Below, in pieces: positions 33,786 through 42,881 of a stretch of 58,592 nt of DNA. This stretch comes from an uncultured Oscillospiraceae bacterium. Lineage in GTDB: Bacteria; Bacillota; Clostridia; Oscillospirales; Oscillospiraceae. Under the pieces are notes generated by a model. That model was given only the letters and a program-made list of their open reading frames with translations, made no database searches and had not been told where the DNA came from. Where the stretch lies: assembly GCA_934667815.1 (NCBI GenBank), contig CAKUMO010000017.1, positions 1 to 58,592 on the forward strand, in the 5' to 3' direction. Every line of letters begins with the position of its first letter. Position 1 is the stretch's first letter. Made by a program: the position numbers and the translations under genes.

Positions 33786-34349
33786 TCAGTTTTCAAATAC
33801 GCTACGGTTCTGAATAAAATATTCGATTCCCGAATAGAGCGTGGTCAGTGAAACGGCTGCAATGACGCACCAGTTGACAGCGTGCAGCACGACCAGACCG
33901 AGCAGATCCGCGAACACTGAGGTGTTCAGAAACAGCATGATGCAGATGCCCGTCATCGTGACGGCAGTCTTGACCTTGCCGGACCAGCCTGCGGCAATGA
34001 CCTTGCCCTTGCTGGCCGCAATCATACGCAGACCGCTGACGGCAAACTCCCGAGTCAGAACGATCATGACCGCCCACGCCGGAAACAGCCCCTGCTCACA
34101 GAGCATGACCATCGCAGCGATGACCAGCACCTTATCGGCAAGGGGATCGAGGAATTTACCAAGATCTGTGACCTGATGATACTTGCGTGCGATCTTGCCG
34201 TCCACAAGGTCGGTCAGGCTGGCAATCGCAAAGACCGCAAGCGCAACATAGTGCATCACCGCGCCGAAGGTGTTGGCAAGGTACATGCACACGATAAAAA
34301 CCGGAATCAAAATCACGCGCGCAAAGGTAATTTTCGTTGCTGTTGTCAT
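33786..34349 (-). CDS. pgsA: CDP-diacylglycerol--glycerol-3-phosphate 3-phosphatidyltransferase
   Basis: 187 residues, integral membrane enzyme making phosphatidylglycerol phosphate. The CDP-alcohol phosphotransferase signature is complete: DLVDGKIARKYHQVTDLGKF followed by LDPLADK, giving the D-x2-D-G-x2-A-R-x8-G-x3-D-x3-D pattern. Four to five hydrophobic segments. It starts 3 bases after the rimO stop; the pair continues the recA-recX-rimO gene string. Confidence 0.92.
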   Translation of the reverse strand: MTTATKITFARVILIPVFIVCMYLANTFGAVMHYVALAVFAIASLTDLVDGKIARKYHQVTDLGKFLDPLADKVLVIAAMVMLCEQGLFPAWAVMIVLTREFAVSGLRMIAASKGKVIAAGWSGKVKTAVTMTGICIMLFLNTSVFADLLGLVVLHAVNWCVIAAVSLTTLYSGIEYFIQNRSVFEN

Positions 34350-34352
34350 GGC

Positions 34353-35681
34353 TCAATTCTTCCTCGCTTTTCCTGTTAAGTCGCCGTCGGCCGCACCGGT
34401 GATCTCCACCGGCACAAATGTACCGACCTTGACGGGCGCTTCGCTTGTAAATACCACGCGGCCGTCGATGTCCGGCGAGTCGGCATAGGTTCTGCCGAAG
34501 TACTGTTCAGCCTCGTCGTCGTAGCCCTCACAGAGAACCTCCAGCGTCTTGCCGCGCTGCTTTTCGTTAAATTCATCCATCACGCGGGACTGAAGCTCGT
34601 TGATGATCTCCGCGCGGCGCACGGCGACCTCCTCGGGCGGATAATCCATCTCAGCGGCCGGTGTTCCCTCCTCCGGAGAGAAGGCGAACGCGCCGACGCG
34701 CTCGAGCTTGTGCTCACGCAGCCAGTCGCAAAGCTCCTCGAACTCCGCCTCGCCCTCACCGGGAAGTCCCGTAATCAGGCTCGTGCGCATCACGGCATCC
34801 GGAATACGGCTGCGCAGCTTGGCAAACAGGGCATCCAGCTCGGCGCGAGTGCCACGCCGGTGCATCCGCTTGAGGATGCGGTCGTTGACGTGCTGGATGG
34901 GGATGTCAAAATAGTGAACGAGCTTTGGCTCCTCGGCAAACACGTCGATCAGCTCGTCCGTGATCGCATCCGGGTAAAGATAATGTACGCGCACCCAGTG
35001 CAGCTTTTCGATCTTGCACAGCTCACGCAGAAGCTCGGGCAGCATGGACTTGCCATAGAGATCAACGCCGTAGCGGCTGGTATCCTGCGCTACAACGATC
35101 AGCTCCTTCGCACCGTCCTCTGCCAGCATCCGCGCCTCATAGAGGCAGTCGTCCATGGTGCGGCTGCGGTACTTTCCGCGCAGATACGGAATGATGCAGA
35201 ATGCACAGCGGTTGTTGCAACCCTCCGCAATTTTCAGATAAGCGTAGTGCTCCGGCGTGGTCAGAACACGGCCGACCTCGTCGATGGGCGCGTCGATATT
35301 GCCGAATTCGACAACCGTCTCACCCGTCAGGAGCTTTTCCGCCGTTGCGACAATGTCGCCGTAGCTGCCAGTGCCGAGGACGCCGTCCACCTCCGGCAGC
35401 TCCTGCATGATCTCCTGCTGATAGCGCTGCGACAGGCAGCCCGTCACGAGCAGTTTGCCGATCACGCCCTCCTGCTTCAGTGCGCCCATGGCAAGGATGT
35501 TGTCGATGGCCTCACTTTTTGCCGAATCGATGAAGCCGCAGGTGTTGACGATCACCAGATCCGCGCCCTCTACGCTCGGCAGAATCTCATAGCCCGCTTC
35601 ACGCAGAAGATAGAGCATTTGCTCTGCATTGACCTGATTTTTCGCACAGCCCAGCGAGATCATCCCGATCTTTTTACCCAT
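34353..35681 (-). CDS. rimO: Ribosomal protein S12 methylthiotransferase
   Basis: 442 residues from the ATG at 35681 (MGKKIGMISLGCAKNQVNAE), with AAAGGA upstream; the longer frame to 35768 overlaps recX. Three domains: N-terminal MTTase with three cysteines (LGCAKN, NTCGFIDSAK, VTGCLSQR), radical SAM with CNNRCAFCIIPYLRG binding the SAM [4Fe-4S] cluster, and a C-terminal TRAM domain. It adds a methylthio group to Asp of S12. MiaB is a relative, but the cluster sequence and neighbourhood favour RimO. Confidence 0.93.
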   Translation of the reverse strand: MGKKIGMISLGCAKNQVNAEQMLYLLREAGYEILPSVEGADLVIVNTCGFIDSAKSEAIDNILAMGALKQEGVIGKLLVTGCLSQRYQQEIMQELPEVDGVLGTGSYGDIVATAEKLLTGETVVEFGNIDAPIDEVGRVLTTPEHYAYLKIAEGCNNRCAFCIIPYLRGKYRSRTMDDCLYEARMLAEDGAKELIVVAQDTSRYGVDLYGKSMLPELLRELCKIEKLHWVRVHYLYPDAITDELIDVFAEEPKLVHYFDIPIQHVNDRILKRMHRRGTRAELDALFAKLRSRIPDAVMRTSLITGLPGEGEAEFEELCDWLREHKLERVGAFAFSPEEGTPAAEMDYPPEEVAVRRAEIINELQSRVMDEFNEKQRGKTLEVLCEGYDDEAEQYFGRTYADSPDIDGRVVFTSEAPVKVGTFVPVEITGAADGDLTGKARKN

Positions 35682-35704
35682 TTGCGAAAATTCCTTTCGA
35701 TCTG

Positions 35705-36331
35705 TCATTCGCCCGGAAGCTCCTCCTCCGGGACATAGCGCTCCAATGCGCTGCGGATGTCGCTCCATGAGTGACCGCGCCGCAGCAGCGCGTCTGTCGC
35801 GCGTTTCAGCTCTTTCGGATCCGGCTTTGCACCGCGAAAGCGCTTCTGCAAAAATTCGTCGATCGCGTCATGCTGCGGCGGCAGCGCCTCAAGGGCCATG
35901 TCCCACAGCTCGCGCGGGATCTTTTTTTCATATAACATCTGGCGGATGCGCGCCGCGCCGTAGCCCTTGGCCACACCGGAGCGCACGACCTGCTGCGCGA
36001 CCTGCTCGTCATCGAGCAGCCGCAGTTCGTCGAGCCACTGCACCGCCTGCTGCGCGTGCTCCTCCGTCTCACCCTTACGGACAAGGCGGCTTTGCAGCTC
36101 ACGCTTGGAGACCGGCGCGGCGGAAATGATGCGCACCGCACGTTCACGCGCAGAGGCTTCTCCGCAGGTGTCCAGCAGCGAATCCATCGCAGCTTCGGGA
36201 ATATCCATACCCGGATAGAGGCTCAGGTCGGCCACGACGGAGGGAAACACCAGCATCGTCTTGCCGCCCTCAAAGCGCAGGCGCAGCTTGCCCTGCGGAG
36301 AACGCGTCTGCTCTATGGCCTCAACCTTCAT
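35705..36331 (-). CDS. recX: Regulatory protein RecX
   Basis: 208 residues, a helical-repeat protein that inhibits or modulates RecA filaments. Family-like blocks are [41 protein letters not shown] and [17 protein letters not shown], followed by a third repeat with [18 protein letters not shown]. It overlaps the 3' end of recA by 11 bases, as is common. Confidence 0.9.
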   Translation of the reverse strand: MKVEAIEQTRSPQGKLRLRFEGGKTMLVFPSVVADLSLYPGMDIPEAAMDSLLDTCGEASARERAVRIISAAPVSKRELQSRLVRKGETEEHAQQAVQWLDELRLLDDEQVAQQVVRSGVAKGYGAARIRQMLYEKKIPRELWDMALEALPPQHDAIDEFLQKRFRGAKPDPKELKRATDALLRRGHSWSDIRSALERYVPEEELPGE

Positions 36332-37421
36332 CGAAGTCGTCAGCCGACACGTCTACCGCCTTGCCCGCAGGCTTCGCGGCAGCCTTGCGGCTGTTTTGCA
36401 ACTGCATCAGATTCTCGCGCACCTTTTCCTCGAGCATATCGGCAATTTCGGGATGGTCGGCAATGTACTGCTTGGCATTGTCGCGCCCCTGACCGATGCG
36501 CTCATCGCCGATGGAGAACCAGCTTCCGCTCTTGTTGACAAGCTCCAGATTGACGGCGATGTCCAGAAGCTCGCCGTAGCGGGAGATGCCCTCGCCGTAC
36601 ATAATGTCAAACACGGCCTCGCGGAAGGGAGGCGCGACCTTGTTCTTAATGACCTTCACACGCGTTCGGTTGCCCACAATCTCGGTGCCGTTCTTGATGG
36701 CCTCGACCTTTCGGACATCCAGACGGACGGAGGAATAGAATTTCAGCGCGTTGCCGCCGGTAGTCGTCTCGGGGTTGCCGTACATGACGCCGATTTTCAT
36801 ACGAAGCTGGTTGATAAAAATGACGATGCAGTTGGTCTTTGCGACGGTACCGGCCAGCTTGCGCAGCGCCTGAGACATCAGTCTGGCCTGCAAACCGACG
36901 AAGGCATCGCCCATTTCGCCCTCGATCTCGGCGCGCGGAGTCAATGCCGCGACGGAGTCCACGACGACCACGTCGATCGCACCGGAGCGCACGAGTGCGT
37001 CCGTGATGTCCAGCGCCTGCTCACCCGTGTCCGGCTGAGAGACGAGCATGGAATCGATGTCCACGCCGATGGCCGCAGCATAGACGGGATCCAGCGCATG
37101 CTCTGCGTCCACAAAGGCGACCTCGCCGCCGCGCTTCTGCGCAGAGGCCAGCACATGCAGCGCCAGCGTGGTCTTACCGGAGGATTCGGGGCCGTAAATC
37201 TCCACGATTCTGCCGCGCGGCAGACCGCCGATGCCCAGAGCGGCATCCAGCGCCAGTGAGCCGGTCGGAATGGCATCCACGTTCATCTCGGGCTTGTCGC
37301 CAAGACGCATGACGGCGCCTTTACCGTAGTTCTTTTCGATCTGATGGAGCGCTGTTTCCAGCGCCTTCTTCTTGTCGTCAGCGGGTGCGGGAGCCTCGTA
37401 AGCGGGTTTCTTCGATGCCAT
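36321..37421 (-). CDS. recA: Recombinase RecA
   Basis: 366 residues. ATPase forming filaments on single-stranded DNA for recombination and SOS induction. Walker [10 protein letters not shown], the MAW motif region, Walker [11 protein letters not shown], and loop L2 [19 protein letters not shown] are visible. The start at 37421 ([11 protein letters not shown]) follows AGGAGG by 10 bases; a TTG at 37427 is in frame but less likely. It overlaps recX downstream and begins 2 bases after the prmC stop. Confidence 0.98.
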   Translation of the reverse strand: MASKKPAYEAPAPADDKKKALETALHQIEKNYGKGAVMRLGDKPEMNVDAIPTGSLALDAALGIGGLPRGRIVEIYGPESSGKTTLALHVLASAQKRGGEVAFVDAEHALDPVYAAAIGVDIDSMLVSQPDTGEQALDITDALVRSGAIDVVVVDSVAALTPRAEIEGEMGDAFVGLQARLMSQALRKLAGTVAKTNCIVIFINQLRMKIGVMYGNPETTTGGNALKFYSSVRLDVRKVEAIKNGTEIVGNRTRVKVIKNKVAPPFREAVFDIMYGEGISRYGELLDIAVNLELVNKSGSWFSIGDERIGQGRDNAKQYIADHPEIADMLEEKVRENLMQLQNSRKAAAKPAGKAVDVSADDFDEG

Positions 37422-37423
37422 AA

Positions 37424-38293
37424 TCAAAATTCCTCCTTTTTCTGGGCAAGCACTGCCCTTGTGATCTCTGCGGTATCTTTTTTCAGTTCCAAAATTTCAT
37501 AGCCGCCCTTTTTCAGAAGCGTGCAGACGGCATTTTCCTGCCCCATGCCAAACTCAAAGCACAGATAGCCGCGCGGTGCGAGGGCAGAGGTATAGTTCTT
37601 GATGATCGCACGATAAAAGTCCAGCCCGTCCGCACCGCCGTCCAGGGCAAGATGCGGCTCGAAGTCGCGCACAGAGGGGTCAAGCGTTTTCATTTCCTCC
37701 GAGGTTACATACGGCGGATTGGAAACAATCAGATCATAGGTTCCGAGGAAGTCCTGCGCGGGCTTGAGCGCATCGACGGTCACGCAGTTGACGCGGCCGG
37801 TCAGATGTAGCTGCGCCACATTACGGCGCGCCACGCGCAGCGCAGCGGCAGAAACGTCGCCCAAAGTCACGCGCGCGTCCTTGACGCGGCGCGCCACGGC
37901 CAGTCCGATGCAGCCGGAGCCGGTGCAAAGATCCAAAATGCGCGGATTTTGTTCAAGATACATCGCCTTTTTGATAGCAAGCTCGGTTACGACCACGGTA
38001 TCGTCCCGCGGAATGAGCACGTCGGGCGTGACGGTCAGCGTCATACCGTAAAAATCCCACTGCCCGAGAATATAGGGCATCGGTTCGCCGCGCAGACGGC
38101 GCTGCACAAAGGACTCCGTCAGCTCGCAGACCTCCTCAGAGGCATAAAGCTCACGGTCGGCAATGATCTGCTCGGCGGATTTTCCGGAGGCGGCACAGAC
38201 CAGCTCGCGCGCGACGTTCGCGGCAAACTGCCCCTCCTGCTTCAAAAGCGCACGCCGCGCGTCAAGAAACAGATCCGCATAGGTCTTTACCAT
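37424..38293 (-). CDS. prmC: Peptide chain release factor N(5)-glutamine methyltransferase
   Basis: 289 residues. It methylates the GGQ glutamine of release factors. The N-terminal helical domain has [17 protein letters not shown]. The SAM-binding motif is [17 protein letters not shown], and the substrate-binding NPPY motif is in [15 protein letters not shown]. It overlaps the upstream DUF1385 gene by 7 bases; prfA, the usual neighbour, is not adjacent. Confidence 0.93.
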   Translation of the reverse strand: MVKTYADLFLDARRALLKQEGQFAANVARELVCAASGKSAEQIIADRELYASEEVCELTESFVQRRLRGEPMPYILGQWDFYGMTLTVTPDVLIPRDDTVVVTELAIKKAMYLEQNPRILDLCTGSGCIGLAVARRVKDARVTLGDVSAAALRVARRNVAQLHLTGRVNCVTVDALKPAQDFLGTYDLIVSNPPYVTSEEMKTLDPSVRDFEPHLALDGGADGLDFYRAIIKNYTSALAPRGYLCFEFGMGQENAVCTLLKKGGYEILELKKDTAEITRAVLAQKKEEF

Positions 38294-39285
38294 CGGTCAT
38301 CGCCCTCCTTTTCCGGCAGAACCAGCGTAAGCGCTTCAATGCCGACCTCAATCATGGAGTCGTCAGGCTCGTTCGTGGTCAGATATTGCAGCCACATGCC
38401 GGGCGCAGAGAGCGCACGGGTCAGCCAGTTGTCGTGACGGCCGACAAGGCGATTAAATTCATAGCTGATGCTGACCACGATGGGCAGAAGCAGCAACTTC
38501 AGTACGACACGCACCAACGCATTGAGCACGCCGGAGTCAAATACCGGCGTGATCGGACGAAGGATGGGCGTCGCAACGGAAAAGACAAGGATGGAGACGA
38601 TCATCACAACGAACAGGAAGCTCGTGCCGCAGCGCGGATGCAGCCGCGTCTGCTTGCGGACGTTCTCGACCGTCAGCGGGAGGCGTGCCTCATAGCAGCG
38701 GATGGTCTTATGCTCCGCACCGTGGTAGGAAAAGACGCGCCGCATATCCTTCATCCGCGAGACGAGGAACATATATGTCAGGAAAATGAGGATGCGCAGC
38801 AAGCCCTCAAGCAGATTGCGCACCAGTTCATTGGACGTGATCCAGCGGTTGATGACCGAGCCGAGCAGGGACGGCAGCACGAAAAACAGCGCCACGGAAA
38901 AGCAGATGCCCAGAATGACAGACAGGGTGACCAAAATGCTCTGCCCCTTTTCGCCGGAGAGCTTTTTTTCAAGCCATGCGTCAAATTTCGACTGCTTTGC
39001 AGGCGTTTCGGCCTCGTCGTCCTCTGCAAAGAGGTCGGCGGAGTACATCAGCGCCTGCACGCCAACCTTCATCGACTTGCAGAAATTGAACACGCCGCGG
39101 ATCAGCGGCAGCTTTTTGACGGAAAAGCCCTCGGACTTCTTGAGCGGCGTGACCTTGGACTCGATGCCGTTTTTGGTGCGCACGACCACCGCCGACTTGT
39201 CCGGCCCGAGCATCATAATGCCCTCAATGAGCGCCTGACCGCCGATCATCGTCTTAAATTTCTCGTTTGTAGCCTTATTTTTCAT
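38287..39285 (-). CDS. DUF1385 family membrane protein
   Basis: 332 residues from the ATG at 39285 (AAAGGA upstream; the frame to 39399 overlaps the kinase gene). Family start MIGGQALIEGIMMLGPDKSA followed by KKLPLIRGVFNF. Several hydrophobic segments (about 120-150, 165-190, 225-270) and a central FSYHGAEHKTIRCYE and RLHPRCGTSFLF block with conserved His and Cys that could bind metal. DUF1385 has no established function; the gene often lies near prmC and prfA in Clostridia, as here. Confidence 0.88.
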   Translation of the reverse strand: MKNKATNEKFKTMIGGQALIEGIMMLGPDKSAVVVRTKNGIESKVTPLKKSEGFSVKKLPLIRGVFNFCKSMKVGVQALMYSADLFAEDDEAETPAKQSKFDAWLEKKLSGEKGQSILVTLSVILGICFSVALFFVLPSLLGSVINRWITSNELVRNLLEGLLRILIFLTYMFLVSRMKDMRRVFSYHGAEHKTIRCYEARLPLTVENVRKQTRLHPRCGTSFLFVVMIVSILVFSVATPILRPITPVFDSGVLNALVRVVLKLLLLPIVVSISYEFNRLVGRHDNWLTRALSAPGMWLQYLTTNEPDDSMIEVGIEALTLVLPEKEGDDRW

Positions 39286-39296
39286 GGTTTTCCTTT

Positions 39297-40715
39297 CTAT
39301 TCCGCCTCGATCGGCAGGCGAATGGTCACGGCCGTGCCGCCGCCAACGGCGTTTTCCAGAGCAAGGGTGCCGTCGTGCATAGTCACGATCTCCTCGCACA
39401 CTGCAAGGCCGATGCCGCTTCCGCGTGCCTTGGACGAACCCTTGTAAAATTTCTTTTTGACCAGAGGAAGCTCCTCCTCCGGGATGCCGGGGCCGAAGTC
39501 CCGAATGCGGATGACGACGTCGCCGCCGTCGCGGGAAATCTCCGCCGTGATGCGGCCGCCCTCACCGCCGTGCTTGGCGGCATTGTCGAGAATATTCAGG
39601 AATACCTGGCGCATTCTGGCCGGATCGCAGGAAATTTCGGGGATTTCGCTGTCGTTTTCCAGATAATCCAGCTCGATTCCCTCCTGACGGAGGCGCGACC
39701 CGTACATAAAGACCGTATCCTCAAATTCAGCGCGAATATCGCATTTCATAACATTCAGTGTGAAGCGGCCGTCCTGCATACGGGTAAATTCCAGCAGCTC
39801 CTCGACCATGCCGGTCAGGCGCTTGGACTCGCGCAGGATGATGTCCAGTCCGCGCTTGGCATCCTCGGTCTTGACGCTCCCGCCGGCGGAGAGCAGCGTC
39901 TCGCTCCAGCCGCTGATAGCCGTCAGGGGCGTGCGCAGCTCGTGCGACACGGAGGACATAAACTCTGACTGCATGCGTTCGGACTGGCTGATCTTATTGG
40001 ACATATCGTTGATCGTATCGGCCAGCTCGCCGATCTCGTCGTCAAACTGACGGTGAATCTGAATGCCGTAGCTGCCCGCTGCGATGCGTTTGGCAACCGA
40101 GGTGATCTCCGCAACCGGCACAAGGATGGACTTGATGTAATATTTGCCGCTGACATAGACAATCAGCAGGACGACCGCCCCCACCAGCGCCACCATAACG
40201 CTGAAAAGAAGGATCTGACGGTCGACCTTTTTCAGGCTCGTCACATAGCGCAGCACGCCGATGACCTCGCCGTTGGAGTAAATCAGCGGGCTGGACACGG
40301 CCATGATGCGTTCGCCCGTGGCGGGATTCGTGCCCGTGAAGGTGCTGATCTTCTTGGTCGCAATGGCATCCGTTACATCGGAGGTCACGTTGACCTTTCC
40401 GGAAAAGCGGCCGAAGGACGAGGCGACAATCCGGTTGTTCGTGTTGATAAATTGCAGCTCCATCACATCTTTTGCGTCAAAAGTCTGCGCAAATTTCATG
40501 CAGGAGCGATAGAACTCATTATAGCTCTGGCCGATATAATTTTCAAAAAAGCTCGTGCTTGTGCGCGCCTTACTTTCCATCCCGGCCTGCATGTTGGAAT
40601 AGTAATAGGCCGCAACGGTGACGGAGAGCGCGGTCACACATACCAGCACCAGTGCCAGCACCAGACTCAGCGTATTGCGAAGCCACCGTTTTTGCAGTCC
40701 TCTTTTCTGCTGCAT
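39297..40715 (-). CDS. Sensor histidine kinase
   Basis: 472 residues. A transmembrane helix (about 13-35), an extracellular sensor region, a second helix (about 160-185), HAMP (about 187-240), HisKA with the phospho-acceptor in MSSVSHELRTPLTAISGW (His about 257), and HATPase_c with NILDNAAKHGG, RDFGPGIP and GSGIGLAVCEEIV. GGAGGGAGAG precedes the ATG. It belongs with the response regulator and lipoprotein genes upstream. The sensor resembles single-Cache-like kinases, but no ligand can be named. Confidence 0.92.
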   Translation of the reverse strand: MQQKRGLQKRWLRNTLSLVLALVLVCVTALSVTVAAYYYSNMQAGMESKARTSTSFFENYIGQSYNEFYRSCMKFAQTFDAKDVMELQFINTNNRIVASSFGRFSGKVNVTSDVTDAIATKKISTFTGTNPATGERIMAVSSPLIYSNGEVIGVLRYVTSLKKVDRQILLFSVMVALVGAVVLLIVYVSGKYYIKSILVPVAEITSVAKRIAAGSYGIQIHRQFDDEIGELADTINDMSNKISQSERMQSEFMSSVSHELRTPLTAISGWSETLLSAGGSVKTEDAKRGLDIILRESKRLTGMVEELLEFTRMQDGRFTLNVMKCDIRAEFEDTVFMYGSRLRQEGIELDYLENDSEIPEISCDPARMRQVFLNILDNAAKHGGEGGRITAEISRDGGDVVIRIRDFGPGIPEEELPLVKKKFYKGSSKARGSGIGLAVCEEIVTMHDGTLALENAVGGGTAVTIRLPIEAE

Positions 40716-40754
40716 ATCGCTCTCCCTCCCCTCTTTATCTATCGGTTCAGGGGC

Positions 40755-41441
40755 TTACAGCCCCCACTTATAGCCGTAGCCCCAGACCGTTGTGATGTAT
40801 GAAGGATTGGCCGTATTATCCTCGATCTTGATGCGCAGCCGGCGGATGTTGACATCCACGATCTTTAATTCACCGTCGTATTCTCTGCCCCAGACGGAGG
40901 TAAGAATGTCCTCGCGGGAAAGGGCGCGGCCGGGGTTCTGCATAAAGAGCTGGATGATGGCATATTCCACCTGCGTCAGCTTGATGCGGCGGCCATCCTT
41001 TTCCAGCGTGCGGTTGCGGATGTTGAGCGTGAACGGCTCGTGCACGATGATCTCGGGATTGTTCTCCGCGTTGCCGCCGATGCGGCGATAGAGCGCGTCG
41101 ATGCGCGCAGTCAGCTCCGCCGGGGAGAAGGGCTTGGTCACATAGTCGTCCGCCCCCGTCATAAGGCCCGTCACCTTGTCCATCTCCTGCGTACGCGCGG
41201 TGAGCATGATAATGCCGATGGTCTTATTGGTTGCACGGATGCTGCGGCAGACCTCAAAGCCGTCAATATCCGGCAGCATGATATCCAGAATTGCAACGCC
41301 GGTGTCCGGGTTTTCCTTTAATTTTTCCAGCGCCTCGCGGCCCGTTCCGGCCTCGATAGGCTCATAGCCCGCACGCTTGAGATTGATGACCACAAAGCTG
41401 CGAATGCTGACTTCGTCCTCTAAGATCAGAACTTTTTTCAT
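40755..41441 (-). CDS. OmpR family response regulator
   Basis: 228 residues. Receiver domain with acidic pair (EDE, residues 8-10), phospho-acceptor Asp53 in VAILDIMLPDIDG, and Lys in DDYVTKPFSPAEL. C-terminal winged helix (about 130-228) with VEYAIIQLFMQNPGRALSRE and VDVNIRRLRIKIEDN. It lies between the lipoprotein and its cognate kinase. Confidence 0.93.
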   Translation of the reverse strand: MKKVLILEDEVSIRSFVVINLKRAGYEPIEAGTGREALEKLKENPDTGVAILDIMLPDIDGFEVCRSIRATNKTIGIIMLTARTQEMDKVTGLMTGADDYVTKPFSPAELTARIDALYRRIGGNAENNPEIIVHEPFTLNIRNRTLEKDGRRIKLTQVEYAIIQLFMQNPGRALSREDILTSVWGREYDGELKIVDVNIRRLRIKIEDNTANPSYITTVWGYGYKWGL

Positions 41442-41460
41442 AACTCTGCTCCTTTGTTCA

Positions 41461-42777
41461 TTAAGTCTCGCCGGTTTTCCAGTCCACGTGGATGAACCGG
41501 AACATCTCGCGAAGGGAGTCGACGCTCAGCCCGTTGCTGACGCCCGCGGTCTCTATATGACAGGCATAGATAACGTCGCCCTTCTGCGTCAGGACGCTCC
41601 ATTTTGCGTCCTGCACAATGCTCGCCGCGTCCTCGCCGCTCATTGCGGCCACGGAGAACAGCGCCGCATCACCCAGCCGAAAAATATAGCCCGTGTTGCC
41701 CATCAGCACCGGGCCGCGCCAGACGATCAGCTTGTTCTTCCATTTTTCCGGGATCTCCAGATACCAGCCGCCGGCATAGTTGTGATATGTCAGCAGCCTG
41801 GTCGTCTCGCCACCGTCCTTTTGCAGATCGTACCACTCGATGAGCGACTGTCCCTTGGTGTATTCTTCATACTCAGCCTCGTCCAGCGCGATGATGCGCG
41901 GCAGCTCGATCAGGCCGTCGCCGTCGATGTCGCAGCTATAAACATTGTAATTACGCAGCGTCTGCACGGTGGTGTTTGCCCCGGCCGTCATGGTCAGGTT
42001 TTCAAACGTACCGTTGCGGTAGCCGTAAATGTCCGTAATGATGTGCTCCTCGTCCAGCTCGCTCGAAACAAAGACCGCCGGAACGTTCTGGAACACGTTG
42101 CCCGTAATAATGCGCTTGACCGTCGTGACATTCGCCATGGACGAGACCTCGCGCTCCTTAAAGAGCTGGCCGTCCTGCCATGAATACAATTCGACAATCT
42201 CCTTCTGCATGTCGCCGTCGCTGCGAATAACAAAAATATTCTGCAAGCCCGAGGAATCCAGATCGGTGGTAATGAATTCGCTGTAGCTTACGTTCATCAG
42301 CTCGGTAAGCGTGCCGTCGCGCAGGGAATAGACATTCAGAAGCTGCAAAACCTGCCCGCTGAGCTGACGGCCAAGGACAATCTCATAGCCCGGCTGATCG
42401 TCAAAGGGGACATAAAGCACATGGTCAAAGGCGCTGCCGGAGCCTTCCACCTTGGATACAAGAGAAAAGCTGTCGCCCTGCTTGTCAAAGACGTACACGG
42501 CAAGAGGCAGGTCACTCACCAGCTTTAAGAACACAACCGCTTCGTCCTCGCCGTCGCCGTCGAGGTCAGTAAGCTGCACGGCCTGCTGATTCTCACCGGC
42601 CGTTGGCGGACTGTAAACCGCGTTGTCCGGCATGGCAGAGTCGATCGCGCTTTGCAGATTATAATAATCCTCCGGCTGCTTCGGCACGACATAAAGCCCC
42701 TCCGCAGGCTCAAAGAAGCAGCCGCCCAAAAGGCACACTGCCAAAAGCAATCCCACGATTCCGAATGCCTTGCGCAC
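41461..42777 (-). CDS. Lipoprotein with FG-GAP/VCBS-like repeats
   Basis: 438 residues. The start is GTG at 42777, because GGGAGG lies 8 bases upstream; the ATG at 42798 lies upstream of that site. A lipobox, LLGGC near residue 20, makes this a membrane-anchored surface lipoprotein. Calcium-loop-like DLDGDGEDEAVVF and CDIDGDGLIELP suggest beta-propeller FG-GAP repeats. It is first in an operon with a response regulator and a histidine kinase, so it may assist signal sensing outside the cell. Function is not known. Confidence 0.75.
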   Translation of the reverse strand: MRKAFGIVGLLLAVCLLGGCFFEPAEGLYVVPKQPEDYYNLQSAIDSAMPDNAVYSPPTAGENQQAVQLTDLDGDGEDEAVVFLKLVSDLPLAVYVFDKQGDSFSLVSKVEGSGSAFDHVLYVPFDDQPGYEIVLGRQLSGQVLQLLNVYSLRDGTLTELMNVSYSEFITTDLDSSGLQNIFVIRSDGDMQKEIVELYSWQDGQLFKEREVSSMANVTTVKRIITGNVFQNVPAVFVSSELDEEHIITDIYGYRNGTFENLTMTAGANTTVQTLRNYNVYSCDIDGDGLIELPRIIALDEAEYEEYTKGQSLIEWYDLQKDGGETTRLLTYHNYAGGWYLEIPEKWKNKLIVWRGPVLMGNTGYIFRLGDAALFSVAAMSGEDAASIVQDAKWSVLTQKGDVIYACHIETAGVSNGLSVDSLREMFRFIHVDWKTGET

Positions 42778-42814
42778 AACCGCTTCCTCCCTTCGCATTC
42801 TTTCCGATTGTATA

Positions 42815-42843
42815 ATTATATCACAACTTCTGCGCTTTGTGTA
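42815..42843 (-). promoter_or_regulatory. Possible promoter of the lipoprotein-regulator-kinase operon
   Basis: On the minus strand TACACA (42843-42838) and a perfect TATAAT (42820-42815), 17 bases apart, about 30 bases before the GTG start. Confidence 0.5.
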
Positions 42844-42881
42844 GTATCTTCCCGCTGCGAAATGTAAAGTTTTTATGGCGC

